A DNA stretch of 57,446 nucleotides, from positions 1 to 57,446 of the forward strand of contig NZ_MDDN01000020.1 in assembly GCF_001708185.1 (NCBI RefSeq). Direction: 5' to 3'. The translations under genes were made by a program, and so were the position numbers. Numbering within the stretch: position 1 is the stretch's first letter; every line of letters starts with the position of its first letter. This DNA comes from Lysinibacillus xylanilyticus. GTDB taxonomy: Bacteria > Bacillota > Bacilli > Bacillales_A > Planococcaceae. This document shows, in pieces, positions 9,066 to 20,937 of the stretch. The notes beneath the pieces are model-generated. The model was not told the origin of the DNA. It searched no databases and saw only the letters and a program-made list of their open reading frames with translations.

Positions 9066-9241
9066 TTAATTAATACACTAATATTATTGCTTTGAAAAAA
9101 TTTTTGAGAAGAAAACAGATATTTTGGTTTTTTTAAAAGGTTTTTATTATATATTTTTATTTATAGTAAAAAAGCTTCTTATATAATACATTAAATGGAT
9201 TCGCTATATTATTCGACATTTTTCGCGTACGAGAAACTTTC

Positions 9242-9377
9242 AATCAATTATGTCTCGGCATAATTGCGTCTGGAATAGGCTTTGTGCTTGTACAAAGAGC
9301 TCCTTTCCGATTCCGTGATATCCTCCGGAGGCTTTAACTTCTTTCAGCGGGTGTTGGGACACCCGCTGAAAGAAGTT
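9242..9377. repeat. Family B dispersed repeat, copy 1 (reverse orientation), ending in a perfect palindrome
   Basis: The left side (AATCAATTATGTCTCGGCAT) is the reverse complement of the right end of family B copies at 44339 and 56574. The right side ends in CTGAAAGAAGTT, the reverse of the family's TTAACTTCTTTCAG end. The final 42 bases form a perfect inverted repeat (9336-9354 with 9359-9377). The rest of the gap between abrB and metS (9066-9241) is AT-rich and I see nothing else in it. Confidence 0.65.
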
Positions 9378-9404
9378 GAAACGAATTTCGTACTTCGATA
9401 GAAT
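9376..9404 (+). promoter_or_regulatory. Candidate sigma-A promoter of metS
   Basis: TTGAAA, 17-base spacer, TAGAAT, ending about 36 bases before the metS start. The -35 hexamer touches the end of the palindrome at 9336-9377. Confidence 0.5.
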
Positions 9405-9406
9405 AG

Positions 9407-11416
<2,010 letters not shown>

Positions 11417-11428
11417 AAAATTTTAGGA

Positions 11429-11464
11429 AGGCCTGCTGAATGCAAAAAGTTCAGCAGGCTTTTA
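11429..11464 (+). terminator. Terminator after metS
   Basis: Perfect 10-bp stem GCCTGCTGAA/TTCAGCAGGC followed by TTTTAAA. Confidence 0.88.
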
Positions 11465-11669
11465 AAATCTGTTTAAAAAATGAGTATTTTATTATCTTGA
11501 AATAACTTATGTGCAGTAAATGGTGAGTTTCATTAGGTATATAGTAACAAATTTGGTGCCTAAGGTTACGGGTAATGTCATAATACCAAATTGTCTGTAA
11601 CAAAATTGTAATACTTACGCAAAATATGAAATAATAATTTTTAATAAAATCTATGTTAGGAGAATGACG

Positions 11670-12440
11670 ATGTTCATTGATACACATGTACACTTAAACG
11701 CTGATCAGTATGAAGAAGACTTACAAGAGGTTATTGATAGAGCTCTTGAAGCAAAAGTAGAGACAATGGTTGTTGTTGGTTTTGACCGTAAAACCATTGA
11801 AAAAACAATGCAATTGGTTGAACAATATGATTTTGTTTACGGTGTCATAGGGTGGCACCCAGTAGATGCGATTGATTGTACGCAAGAGGAATTAAATTGG
11901 ATTGAGGAATTAGCAGCACATCCAAAAATAGTTGGTATTGGTGAAACTGGGTTGGACTACTATTGGGATAAATCCCCAAAGGATGTTCAACAAGCACTTT
12001 TCCGCAAGCAAATCCATTTAGCGCAAAAGTTAAATTTACCAATCATTATTCATAACAGGGATGCAACAAAAGATGTTGTACAAATTTTACGTGAAGAAAA
12101 TGCAGCATCTGTGGGGGGCGTGATGCATTGTTATAGTGGTAGCGTGGAAACAGCACGTGAATGTATTGCTATGAATTTTATGATTAGTCTTGGTGGGCCA
12201 GTAACATTTAAAAATGCACGTATGCCAAAGGAAGTAGCGACAGAAATATCGTTAGAGCATTTGATGATTGAAACAGATGCTCCTTATTTAGCGCCTCATC
12301 CATATCGAGGAAAGCGTAATGAGCCAGCATTAGTGCCATTAGTTGCAGAAGAAATTGCTCGTTTAAAAGGGTTAAACGTTGAGGATGTTGCACAGGTCAC
12401 AACAGCAAATGCGAAAAAATTTTTTGGGATTGACATTTAG
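11670..12440 (+). CDS. tatD: TatD family metal-dependent hydrolase / DNase
   Basis: A TIM-barrel metallohydrolase, 256 residues, of the TatD DNase family; cytosolic. Metal ligands are in place: DTHVH at the N terminus, the glutamate of GIGETGLDYYW, the histidine of IIHNRDA, the histidine of GVMHCYSG and the aspartate of IETDAPYLAPHP. I use the second ATG (11670), 7 bases after TAGGAG; the ATG at 11664 is too close to the ribosome site. The gene follows metS as in B. subtilis. The 250-base gap before it shows nothing beyond the metS terminator. Confidence 0.92.
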   Translation: MFIDTHVHLNADQYEEDLQEVIDRALEAKVETMVVVGFDRKTIEKTMQLVEQYDFVYGVIGWHPVDAIDCTQEELNWIEELAAHPKIVGIGETGLDYYWDKSPKDVQQALFRKQIHLAQKLNLPIIIHNRDATKDVVQILREENAASVGGVMHCYSGSVETARECIAMNFMISLGGPVTFKNARMPKEVATEISLEHLMIETDAPYLAPHPYRGKRNEPALVPLVAEEIARLKGLNVEDVAQVTTANAKKFFGIDI

Positions 12441-12517
12441 TAGCTGAGACGCCTCCAATGCTGGGTTTGTGGTTGGGTGAAAAGGCAAGGTCAAATTTCT
12501 TTTTCAAAACATTCGGG

Positions 12518-12546
12518 TTGACAGTGCCAAAACTAGTCCGTATAAT
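12518..12546 (+). promoter_or_regulatory. Consensus sigma-A promoter of yabE
   Basis: TTGACA and TATAAT, both perfect, with a 17-base spacer. The start point would lie near 12553, only about 20 bases before the coding region. Confidence 0.85.
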
Positions 12547-12575
12547 CCAACTTTGTATTAAGGAGGCGTTTTTTC

Positions 12576-13787
12576 ATGTCAAATAATTCCATGAAAAACT
12601 TGTTCTTAGGATCATTGAGGAGTAAGCAAACAGTGATAAGCATTATTTCACTTGTCCTGTTTGTAACTGTAATTTCATTTGTACTTTATCAAGTTACTAA
12701 AAAAACCGTAACGCTTGATGCAAACGGGGAAATAATCAACGTAGTAACACATGCCAAAACTGTAGAACAATTATTACAAGATCAAAATATAGACGTAGCA
12801 GAGCATGACAAAATATCACCCTCTCTGAATACCAAAATTGCAAATGGTTTAGCAATTACATGGGAACAGGCAAAAGAAGTAACTATTTCAGTTGATGGAA
12901 ATCAGTCAAAAGTTTGGACAACTGAAACACAAGTGAAAGACATTTTGAAAGAAGCAAATATCGAAGTATCAGAGCATGACTCATTAGCACGAGGTCTAGA
13001 TACAGAAGTAGGAGCAGATAACAAAATTGATATTCAAAAAGCGTTTCAAGTAACGCTTGTCGATGGTGTAAACAAAAGACAAGTATGGTCCACTTCGACT
13101 ACGGTCGCTAACTTTTTAAAACAACAGGGAATTCAGCTAAATGAATTCGATCGTGTCGAGAATAACCTGAAGGACGTAATCACTCCGGGAAGTAAAATCA
13201 CAGTAGTTCGCGTAGAAAAGGTTATCGATGTAGTGGAAGACTCTTTAGATTTCGCAATTGAAAAGAAGCAGGATGCTTCATTACAAAAGGGAAAACAAAA
13301 AGTTGTAACAGCTGGCCAGGAAGGCGTAATTACCCGAACGTATGAAGTCGTGAAGGAAAATGGCAAAGTTGTAGCAAAAAATCTACAATCTGAAAAAGTT
13401 GTAAAAGAACCAAAGAAACAAGTGGTAGCAGTAGGTACTAAATCTGTAGTAGCAAGTGCTGCAACTGTATCACGTGGTTCAAAAGAGCCAGCTAGCGGTA
13501 AAGAATTTTATGTAACGGCAACAGCCTATACACCTTATTGTAATGGTTGCTCGGGTACATCTGCCACTGGCATTAATTTGCGCTCAAGCTCTGGATTGAA
13601 GGTAATCGCAGTAGACCCATCTGTTATTAAGCTGGGCTCAAAAGTTTGGGTTGAAGGCTATGGAACGGCTATAGCAGGAGATACTGGTGGTGCAATTAAA
13701 GGTAATAAGATCGACATACTTGTACAAACTGAAGCCCAAGCTAGCAATTGGGGAGTTAGGAAAGTGCGTATAAAAGTATTAAATTAA
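12576..13787 (+). CDS. yabE: YabE-like cell-wall protein with DUF348, G5 and 3D domains
   Basis: An exported or membrane-anchored protein of 403 residues, likely a cell-wall hydrolase of the resuscitation-promoting-factor-like/Sps group. A transmembrane segment lies at about residues 18-40. Three DUF348 repeats follow (about 45-85, 103-140 and 158-200, each with the VxTxxxTVxxxLxxxxI pattern), then a G5 domain (about 205-285). The C-terminal 3D domain (about 305-403) contains TATAYTPYCNGCSG, AVDPSVIKLG, AGDTGG and KIDIL, which supply its three conserved aspartates. The ATG at 12576 has AAGGAGG upstream. Monocistronic, with its own promoter and terminator. Confidence 0.92.
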   Translation: MSNNSMKNLFLGSLRSKQTVISIISLVLFVTVISFVLYQVTKKTVTLDANGEIINVVTHAKTVEQLLQDQNIDVAEHDKISPSLNTKIANGLAITWEQAKEVTISVDGNQSKVWTTETQVKDILKEANIEVSEHDSLARGLDTEVGADNKIDIQKAFQVTLVDGVNKRQVWSTSTTVANFLKQQGIQLNEFDRVENNLKDVITPGSKITVVRVEKVIDVVEDSLDFAIEKKQDASLQKGKQKVVTAGQEGVITRTYEVVKENGKVVAKNLQSEKVVKEPKKQVVAVGTKSVVASAATVSRGSKEPASGKEFYVTATAYTPYCNGCSGTSATGINLRSSSGLKVIAVDPSVIKLGSKVWVEGYGTAIAGDTGGAIKGNKIDILVQTEAQASNWGVRKVRIKVLN

Positions 13788-13829
13788 AAAAATTGTAAAA
13801 TTAATCAATATGTTTTTTCGCTAATTAGT

Positions 13830-13866
13830 AGCTTTCCTGTTTTGACTGGCAGGAAAGCTTTTTTAT
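13830..13866 (+). terminator. Terminator after yabE
   Basis: Perfect 10-bp stem AGCTTTCCTG/CAGGAAAGCT, 10-base loop, then TTTTTTA. Confidence 0.9.
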
Positions 13867-14023
13867 CTTTTTTTAGTCATTTTTATGTTCTAGAGAATGA
13901 ATCGTAACTAAATTAAATTTACATAAGGTAAGCAGTAGCGACAGAGGCAATAAGTCTGCGCGAAATTGATGAACAACAATACTCAATTCAAGTAAAGAGT
14001 ATTATATAAGAAGGTGAACGACC

Positions 14024-14068
14024 GTGTATTTCTGTACAATCGTACAGTGCAGTTGTAAAATGGTCTGA
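14024..14068 (+). other. Possible 14-codon leader ORF before rnmV
   Basis: A GTG at 14024 lies 7 bases after AAGAAGGTGA and opens a 14-codon frame with three cysteines that ends in TGA, 26 bases before rnmV. It might be translated as a leader peptide or be chance. I see nothing else in the 306-base gap between yabE and rnmV apart from the yabE terminator. Confidence 0.2.
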
Positions 14069-14094
14069 AGATAAGGTAGAAAAGAGGAGCCTTT

Positions 14095-15535
<1,441 letters not shown>

Positions 15536-15597
15536 AGCTTTTTTGTTAATTTTTTTGAGTTTACGTAAAAAAAATAATTTTTTTCATAAAAAATAAG

Positions 15598-15627
15598 TTG
15601 ACAATATTTATTGTAGGCTGATAAAAT
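15598..15627 (+). promoter_or_regulatory. Upstream sigma-A promoter of veg
   Basis: Perfect TTGACA, 18-base spacer, TAAAAT. It lies 41 bases upstream of a second, better promoter. Confidence 0.6.
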
Positions 15628-15638
15628 ATTATATTTTG

Positions 15639-15667
15639 TTGACATTTTTGGGCGAATCGCTTATACT
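15639..15667 (+). promoter_or_regulatory. Main sigma-A promoter of veg
   Basis: Perfect TTGACA, 17-base spacer, TATACT, preceded by an A/T-rich stretch that resembles an UP element. The veg promoter is one of the strongest in B. subtilis. Confidence 0.85.
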
Positions 15668-15692
15668 AAGTAGTAGTGAGGTGTAAGCGAAA

Positions 15693-15953
15693 ATGCCAAA
15701 AACTTTAGCGGACATTAAAAAGTCGTTGGATTGTCATTTGGGTAAACGTTTGCAGTTAAGAGCAAACGGCGGTCGCAAGAAAACGGTCGAGTGTGCAGGG
15801 GTATTGCGTGAGACATATCGCGCTATTTTTGTAGTTGAGCTTGATCAAGAGGACAATACGTGCAAGCGCGTATCGTATAGCTACACAGATATTTTAACTG
15901 AAGCAGTAGAGATTACATTTTTAGACGAAGCAAAGGCTGCTGTCGCAAAATAG
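15693..15953 (+). CDS. veg: Veg protein (biofilm-stimulating)
   Basis: An 86-residue cytosolic protein strongly conserved in Bacilli. In B. subtilis Veg stimulates biofilm-matrix genes by opposing SinR. Recognisable segments are [13 protein letters not shown], the basic [12 protein letters not shown] and [12 protein letters not shown]. The ATG at 15693 has GAGGTG upstream. The strong tandem promoters and the following hairpin indicate a single-gene transcript. Confidence 0.93.
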   Translation: MPKTLADIKKSLDCHLGKRLQLRANGGRKKTVECAGVLRETYRAIFVVELDQEDNTCKRVSYSYTDILTEAVEITFLDEAKAAVAK

Positions 15954-15980
15954 TTTCTAGTACTTATTTCTATATTTTGA

Positions 15981-16018
15981 AACGCTCATGTATGTTCAAA
16001 ACTGCATGAGTGTTTTGC
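15981..16018 (+). terminator. Probable terminator after veg
   Basis: Ten-base stem AACGCTCATG/CATGAGTGTT (one G-T pair) with a 14-base loop and a moderately T-rich 3' side (TTGCGTTTT). Confidence 0.6.
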
Positions 16019-16029
16019 GTTTTCTGGGA

Positions 16030-16036
16030 CATACTA
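16030..16036 (+). promoter_or_regulatory. Candidate sigma-G -10 element for sspF
   Basis: CATACTA, an exact match to the usual sigma-G -10, 31 bases before the sspF start. The best -35-like GCATG is 21 bases upstream rather than the usual 18, so only the -10 is supported. Confidence 0.4.
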
Positions 16037-16066
16037 AATTCGTCAGTTGTTAAAGGAGGAGTTTAT

Positions 16067-16249
16067 ATGCCTAGAAAAGGTATCATGTCACCTCGTTTAA
16101 AAGAAGAGATCGCTAAAGAACTTGGATTTTATGATGTTGTGCAACGAGAAGGTTGGGGCGGCATAAAAGCTCGAGATGCCGGTAACATGGTGAAGCGTGC
16201 CATTGAAATGGCTGAAAGAGCAAGTAATGAGCAAGAGCATAATAAGTAG
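16067..16249 (+). CDS. sspF: Small acid-soluble spore protein SspF (alpha/beta type)
   Basis: A 60-residue SASP that coats spore DNA and protects it. The family signature is intact: [20 protein letters not shown] (residues 11-30), then [17 protein letters not shown]. Length and the lack of a conventional GPR cleavage context agree with SspF rather than the major SASPs. I choose the ATG at 16067 with AAAGGAGG upstream; a longer frame from 16010 reads into the veg terminator. It sits between veg and ispE as in B. subtilis. Confidence 0.93.
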   Translation: MPRKGIMSPRLKEEIAKELGFYDVVQREGWGGIKARDAGNMVKRAIEMAERASNEQEHNK

Positions 16250-16340
16250 ACTATTTTTGAAATAGACCACTTATAAAAGGTAACTTCATTTCAGCAGGGA
16301 TGAAAACTTCCTGTCGACACAACAACACAACTGACGAGAG

Positions 16341-16382
16341 AGAACCGTTACACCAAACAGGGGTATACGGTTCTTTTTTTCC
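16341..16382 (+). terminator. Terminator after sspF
   Basis: Eight-base stem AGAACCGT/ACGGTTCT with an 18-base loop followed by TTTTTTTCC. Confidence 0.8.
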
Positions 16383-16398
16383 GTTTTCGCTTTCCCGT

Positions 16399-16409
16399 TA
16401 TGGTAAAAT
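16399..16409 (+). promoter_or_regulatory. Extended -10 promoter of ispE
   Basis: TATGGTAAAAT, an extended -10 of the TRTGN type. The same eleven bases occur upstream of pth near 23341. Confidence 0.5.
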
Positions 16410-16465
16410 AAAATGAATAATCTTTGTGAAAGATGAACGGCTGTTTATACTAAGGAGGAAGAAAG

Positions 16466-17332
16466 ATGCTTTATGTAAAGGCGCCTGCAAAAATAAATTT
16501 AACATTAGATGTACTTTATAAAAGACCAGATAATTATCACGAAGTAGAGATGGTCATGACGACTGTCGATTTAGCTGATCGTATTAGTCTGGAATCTCGC
16601 GAAGATGGCGTAATTGAAATAATTTCGACTGATAATTTTGTGCCAAATGATCACCGTAATTTTGCTTATCAGGCAGCGCGTCTAGTTAAAGATACATACG
16701 GCATTGGACAAGGTGTATCCATTACTATAGAAAAAGAAATACCAATTGCAGCAGGGCTAGCAGGTGGAAGTAGCGATGCGGCTGCTACACTAAAAGGTTT
16801 AAATGAGTTGTGGAATTTAGGGCTATCTATAGACGAGTTAGCTGAATTAGGTGCTAAAATTGGTTCAGATGTTTCTTTTTGTGTCTATGGTGGCACGGCA
16901 TTAGCAACAGGCCGTGGAGAAATAATTCAGGAATTACCTGCACCACCAAACTGTTGGGTAGTCTTAGCTAAGCCAAAAATAGGTGTCTCTACTGCTGAAG
17001 TGTATGGTGGACTAAAGGTTGAAGGATTAGCACATCCAAATACGAAACAAATGATTCATGCTATTGAAACAACAAATTATGAGTTACTCTGTGCATCATT
17101 AGGAAACGTTTTAGAAACTGTAACATTTAAACTTCATCCAGAAGTAGTAATGTTAAAGGAACAGATGAAGCGCTTTGGGGCAGATGCAACATTAATGAGT
17201 GGAAGCGGTCCAACTGTGTTTGGTTTAGTGGATAGTGAAGCTCGTGTAAGCCGCATTTACAATGGTTTACGTGGTTTTTGTGAAGAAGTATATGCTGTCC
17301 GAATTTTAGGCGAGCGAAATACACTTGCTTAA
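16466..17332 (+). CDS. ispE: 4-diphosphocytidyl-2-C-methyl-D-erythritol kinase
   Basis: Phosphorylates CDP-ME in the MEP pathway for isoprenoid precursors. The 288 residues belong to the GHMP kinase family: [12 protein letters not shown] at the N terminus, the ATP-binding [17 protein letters not shown] near residue 93 and the C-terminal [11 protein letters not shown] motif. The ATG at 16466 has AAGGAGGAAG upstream. A gap of 56 bases separates it from purR; the two are likely cotranscribed. Confidence 0.97.
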   Translation: MLYVKAPAKINLTLDVLYKRPDNYHEVEMVMTTVDLADRISLESREDGVIEIISTDNFVPNDHRNFAYQAARLVKDTYGIGQGVSITIEKEIPIAAGLAGGSSDAAATLKGLNELWNLGLSIDELAELGAKIGSDVSFCVYGGTALATGRGEIIQELPAPPNCWVVLAKPKIGVSTAEVYGGLKVEGLAHPNTKQMIHAIETTNYELLCASLGNVLETVTFKLHPEVVMLKEQMKRFGADATLMSGSGPTVFGLVDSEARVSRIYNGLRGFCEEVYAVRILGERNTLA

Positions 17333-17388
17333 AAACGCAAATTTATGTTAATTTTACCTATAAATATTCGTGTTTAGGAGAGGGTCGC

Positions 17389-18216
17389 ATGAAATGGAAA
17401 CGTAGTGAACGACTAGTTGATATGACGTACTATTTACTAGAGCATCCACATCAGTTGATCCCGCTAACTTATTTTTCAGAACTATATCAATCTGCAAAGT
17501 CTTCTATTAGTGAAGATTTAACGATTGTAAAAGAAACTTTCGAAGAAAAAGGAATCGGGTTATTGATAACAGTACCGGGCGCTGCTGGGGGAGTTAAGTA
17601 TATTCCTAAAATGTCCGAGGCTGAGGTCCGTTTAGTTATTCAGGATTTAAAGGCGGAGCTTGAGCATTCAGATCGTTTGTTACCAGGCGGTTATTTATTT
17701 ATGACGGACTTACTCGGCAATCCAGATTTAATTAATCGAGTTGGAAAGGTTTTTGCATCAGCTTATGCTGACCAGCAGATTGACGTCATAATGACTGTGG
17801 CGACAAAAGGGATTTCTATTGCCCACGCTATTGCAAGACATTTAAATGTACCAGTTGTTGTTGTTAGAAGAGATAGTAAGGTAACGGAAGGCTCTACAGT
17901 CAGCATCAACTATGTATCTGGTTCTTCCAGAAGAATTCAGACAATGGTATTATCAAAAAGAAGTATGAAGAGTGGACAAAGGGTGCTTATTACTGACGAC
18001 TTTATGAAGGTCGGTGGTACAATGAACGGCATGAAAAATCTATTAGAGGAATTTGACTGTCAGTTGGCAGGTATTGCAGTACTTGTAGAGGCTGAGCATG
18101 CAGATGAGACGTTAGTAGATGATTATTATTCACTAGTGAAGCTTCATGAGGTCAATGAAAAGGACCGTACAATTGCATTAAGTGAAGGTAACTATTTTTC
18201 TAAAAAGGGGAAATGA
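17389..18216 (+). CDS. purR: Purine operon repressor PurR
   Basis: PRPP-sensing repressor of purine synthesis genes. The 275 residues comprise an N-terminal winged-helix domain (about 1-74) and a phosphoribosyltransferase-like domain (about 75-275). The PRPP-binding motif reads VLITDDFMKVGGTMNG near residue 200. The ATG at 17389 has GGAGAGGG upstream. ridA begins 3 bases after its stop, a pairing conserved in Bacilli. Confidence 0.96.
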   Translation: MKWKRSERLVDMTYYLLEHPHQLIPLTYFSELYQSAKSSISEDLTIVKETFEEKGIGLLITVPGAAGGVKYIPKMSEAEVRLVIQDLKAELEHSDRLLPGGYLFMTDLLGNPDLINRVGKVFASAYADQQIDVIMTVATKGISIAHAIARHLNVPVVVVRRDSKVTEGSTVSINYVSGSSRRIQTMVLSKRSMKSGQRVLITDDFMKVGGTMNGMKNLLEEFDCQLAGIAVLVEAEHADETLVDDYYSLVKLHEVNEKDRTIALSEGNYFSKKGK

Positions 18217-18219
18217 CAA

Positions 18220-18594
18220 ATGAAAGTAGTAGCAACAACAAATGCACCAGCAGCAATCGGACCATATTCACAAGGTATTATTGTAAACGGCATGTTTTAT
18301 AGCTCAGGTCAAATTCCATTAACAGCAGCTGGCGAATTAGTAGAAGGCGACATCACAGTTCAAACAAATCAAGTATTTGCTAATTTGAAAGCAGTTTTAG
18401 AAGCTGCTGGAACTTCTTTAGACAATGTTGTGAAAACAACTGTTTTTATGAAGGACATGAACGACTTTGTTGCAATGAATGAAGTATATGCTAGTCACTT
18501 TGGCGATCATAAACCAGCTCGTTCAGCAGTAGAGGTTGCACGTCTACCGAAGGATGTAAAAGTAGAAATTGAAGTTATTGCCATCGTTAAATAA
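18220..18594 (+). CDS. ridA: RidA family enamine/imine deaminase (YabJ)
   Basis: Hydrolyses reactive enamine/imine intermediates released by PLP enzymes. A 124-residue trimeric protein with the family signatures [18 protein letters not shown] and the conserved arginine in [13 protein letters not shown]. It follows purR by 3 bases with its ribosome site (AAAGGGGA) inside the end of purR, so translation is coupled. In B. subtilis yabJ is in the purR operon and has been linked to purine regulation. Confidence 0.96.
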   Translation: MKVVATTNAPAAIGPYSQGIIVNGMFYSSGQIPLTAAGELVEGDITVQTNQVFANLKAVLEAAGTSLDNVVKTTVFMKDMNDFVAMNEVYASHFGDHKPARSAVEVARLPKDVKVEIEVIAIVK

Positions 18595-18609
18595 GAAATT
18601 TTTTAATCC

Positions 18610-18655
18610 CGCTAGAAGAGAAGTGATTAGCTCTTTTAGTGGGCTTTTTTTTTAA
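18610..18655 (+). terminator. Terminator of the purR-ridA unit
   Basis: Stem CCCGCTAGAAGAG/CTCTTTTAGTGGG (two non-Watson-Crick positions) with a 10-base loop and a run of eight to nine T. Confidence 0.88.
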
Positions 18656-18757
18656 GTGTCAGAGCAGCTGACAAACAATTGTCAAAATTTCCGTAATTTA
18701 GATGAAATATTATACTAATGAGTATTCAAATTTTTTAGAAAATTTGATAGACTAGAA

Positions 18758-18786
18758 AAAGGAAAATATTCGGTAATAAAGAATAT
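18758..18786 (+). promoter_or_regulatory. Sigma-H promoter of spoVG
   Basis: AAAGGAAAA, an 11-base spacer, then AAAGAATAT, a close match to the sigma-H consensus RnAGGAwWW / RnnGAATww. In B. subtilis spoVG is a classic sigma-H gene that AbrB represses. The AT-rich upstream stretch could bind AbrB, which is encoded in this window. Confidence 0.8.
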
Positions 18787-18828
18787 TAGATTTTTATTTA
18801 GGCATCTAAGATGAGAGGTGGTGAGAAA

Positions 18829-19131
18829 ATGGAAGTTACTGATGTAAGATTACGTCGTGTACAGACGGATGGTCGCATGCGTGCGATTGCTTCCATTACA
18901 CTCGACAATGAGTTTGTGGTTCACGATATTCGTGTAATCGATGGGAATACTGGTTTGTTTGTTGCTATGCCAAGTAAACGAACGCCAGACGGTGAATTTA
19001 GAGATATTGCGCATCCTATTAATTCAACGACTCGCAATAAAATTCAGGAGATTATTTTAAACGAGTACCATAATTCAAGCGAAACAGAAGAAGCCGAGAA
19101 AACAGAAGAATTAGAAGGAATTGGCGTATAG
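18829..19131 (+). CDS. spoVG: Septation / stage V sporulation protein SpoVG
   Basis: A conserved nucleic-acid-binding regulator that acts in cortex formation and asymmetric septation in B. subtilis and in virulence gene control in other Firmicutes. The 100 residues start [11 protein letters not shown] and contain [17 protein letters not shown] and [20 protein letters not shown]. The last 20 residues are acidic and variable. I choose the ATG at 18829 with GAGGTGGTGAG upstream; an ATG at 18811 would add six residues overlapping that ribosome site. Confidence 0.96.
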   Translation: MEVTDVRLRRVQTDGRMRAIASITLDNEFVVHDIRVIDGNTGLFVAMPSKRTPDGEFRDIAHPINSTTRNKIQEIILNEYHNSSETEEAEKTEELEGIGV

Positions 19132-19165
19132 TTACAAAAGAAATAAGTGTTCATGTAAAAAGCTA

Positions 19166-19300
19166 TTGGCTCATCTTCAAAAGTTGGAGATGAAATTTGA
19201 TAAAACCTATGCCTTGTATATAAGTTGATTGGATGCTGGGCGACTCATCGGAGCCTAGGTTGGGACTGAAAATCAACCCCATGCTAGGGTAATAATCCAA
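19166..19300. repeat. Family A dispersed repeat, short copy 2
   Basis: About 135 bases bounded by TTGG and CCAA. It contains GGCTCATC at the left, ATATAAGTTGATTGGATGCTG in the middle (split motif), GGGCGACTC, and AAATCAACCCCATG at the right, all shared with the long copies. The interior is missing. It lies between spoVG and its terminator, so it would be transcribed with spoVG. Confidence 0.7.
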
Positions 19301-19342
19301 TCTATTCAAATTTTAGTATACATTTGGTTATAGTGTATAATT

Positions 19343-19373
19343 AGAGCTCTTCTTGATTGGAGAGTTCTTTTTA
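19343..19373 (+). terminator. Terminator between spoVG and glmU
   Basis: Eight-base stem AGAGCTCT/AGAGTTCT (one G-T pair), 10-base loop, then TTTTTA. Confidence 0.7.
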
Positions 19374-19478
19374 TTTTGTGAATAAGAGAAATAGAGCAGT
19401 TTTAGGAAATACATATTAACATTCGAGCATAAGGTGCATTTGATTTGGAAATTCATCTTTTTGTCAAGTCTACACACC

Positions 19479-19507
19479 TTGAAAATAGATGGATTTTGCT
19501 ATATAGT
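19479..19507 (+). promoter_or_regulatory. Candidate sigma-A promoter of glmU-prs
   Basis: TTGAAA, 17-base spacer, TATAGT, about 35 bases before the glmU start. Confidence 0.6.
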
Positions 19508-19542
19508 CATAAGAGAAAATGAGCGTATTGGAGGACTTACAG

Positions 19543-20913
19543 ATGAGCAACATTTTTGCTGTCATTTTGGCTGCAGGTCAAGGTACACGTATGAAGTCCA
19601 AATTATATAAAGTGCTCCATCCAGTATGTGGGAAACCGATGGTACAACATGTGGTGGATCACATTCAAACGTTAGATGCGAATCGCATCGTAACGGTTGT
19701 AGGACATGGTGCAGAAAAGGTAAAACAACAGCTTGGAGATAAAAGCGAATATGTTTTACAGGCTGAACAGTTAGGGACAGCTCATGCTGTACAACAGGCT
19801 GAGGAAATTTTAGGTAGCGAAGAAGGTACAACATTAGTTGTTTGTGGTGATACGCCACTTATTCGTCCTGAAACGATGCAAGCTTTGTTCGAGCATCATC
19901 AAGCAAAGAATGCTAAGGCTACTATTTTAACAGCGATTGCTGAAAACCCAACAGGCTATGGTCGTATTTTACGTGGCGACAATGGACAGGTGGAGCAAAT
20001 TGTTGAACAAAAGGATGCTTCAGCAGAGCAACAATTAGTTAAAGAAATTAATACGGGCACGTACTGCTTTGATAATAAAGCGTTATTTGAGACATTAAAG
20101 CTTGTGAAAAACGACAACGCACAGGGTGAGTTTTATTTACCTGATGTGATTGAAATTTTACAAAAACAAGGCGATGTCGTGGAAGCATATGTAACAGAAG
20201 ACTTTGAAGAAACACTCGGTGTTAATGATCGTGTGGCTTTATCACAAGCAGAAGGGCTAATGCGTGCAAGAATTAATGAAAAACATATGCGTAACGGTGT
20301 GACAATCATTAATCCAGAGACAACGTATATTAGCGCAGACGCAGTGATTGGTAGAGATACTGTCATTCAGCCAGGCTCAATGATTGAAGGTGCGACTGTT
20401 ATTGGCGAAGATTGTATAATCGGACCAAACACACAAATCATGGATAGCCGAATCGGTGACCGAACAACTGTGCATTCTTCTGTTGTGCGTGAAAGCGCTG
20501 TAGCGGAAGACACAGCTATTGGACCGTTTGCGCATATTCGACCACTTTCTGACATTGGTAGTCATGTGAAGATTGGTAACTTTGTAGAAGTGAAGAAAAG
20601 TAAACTGGGTAATGACACGAAAGTATCACACTTAAGCTATATAGGTGATGCTGAAATCGGAAGTAATGTCAATATTGGCTGTGGTTCCATTACAGTAAAC
20701 TATGATGGGAAAAACAAGTTCCAAACAATTATTGAAGATGATGTATTTGTAGGATGTAACACTAACTTAGTAGCGCCAGTGAAAGTTGGAAAAGGTTCAT
20801 TTATTGCAGCAGGATCTACAATTACAAAAGAAGTTCCTGAGGATGCACTTGCAATTGCTCGTGCAAGACAAGAAAACAAACCGAATTATGTAAGCAAACT
20901 AAATTCAAAATAA
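19543..20913 (+). CDS. glmU: Bifunctional GlmU: UDP-N-acetylglucosamine diphosphorylase / glucosamine-1-phosphate acetyltransferase
   Basis: Makes UDP-GlcNAc for peptidoglycan and teichoic acid. The 456 residues contain the N-terminal uridyltransferase ([12 protein letters not shown] at 9-20; CGDTPL near 103) and a C-terminal left-handed beta helix with hexapeptide repeats from about 250. Acetyltransferase landmarks are [20 protein letters not shown] and [10 protein letters not shown]. The ATG at 19543 has TGGAGGA upstream; a frame from 19519 adds eight unsupported residues. prs follows after 24 bases, forming an operon. Confidence 0.97.
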   Translation: MSNIFAVILAAGQGTRMKSKLYKVLHPVCGKPMVQHVVDHIQTLDANRIVTVVGHGAEKVKQQLGDKSEYVLQAEQLGTAHAVQQAEEILGSEEGTTLVVCGDTPLIRPETMQALFEHHQAKNAKATILTAIAENPTGYGRILRGDNGQVEQIVEQKDASAEQQLVKEINTGTYCFDNKALFETLKLVKNDNAQGEFYLPDVIEILQKQGDVVEAYVTEDFEETLGVNDRVALSQAEGLMRARINEKHMRNGVTIINPETTYISADAVIGRDTVIQPGSMIEGATVIGEDCIIGPNTQIMDSRIGDRTTVHSSVVRESAVAEDTAIGPFAHIRPLSDIGSHVKIGNFVEVKKSKLGNDTKVSHLSYIGDAEIGSNVNIGCGSITVNYDGKNKFQTIIEDDVFVGCNTNLVAPVKVGKGSFIAAGSTITKEVPEDALAIARARQENKPNYVSKLNSK

Positions 20914-20937
20914 TTATCAACTAAACAGGAGGCCATC

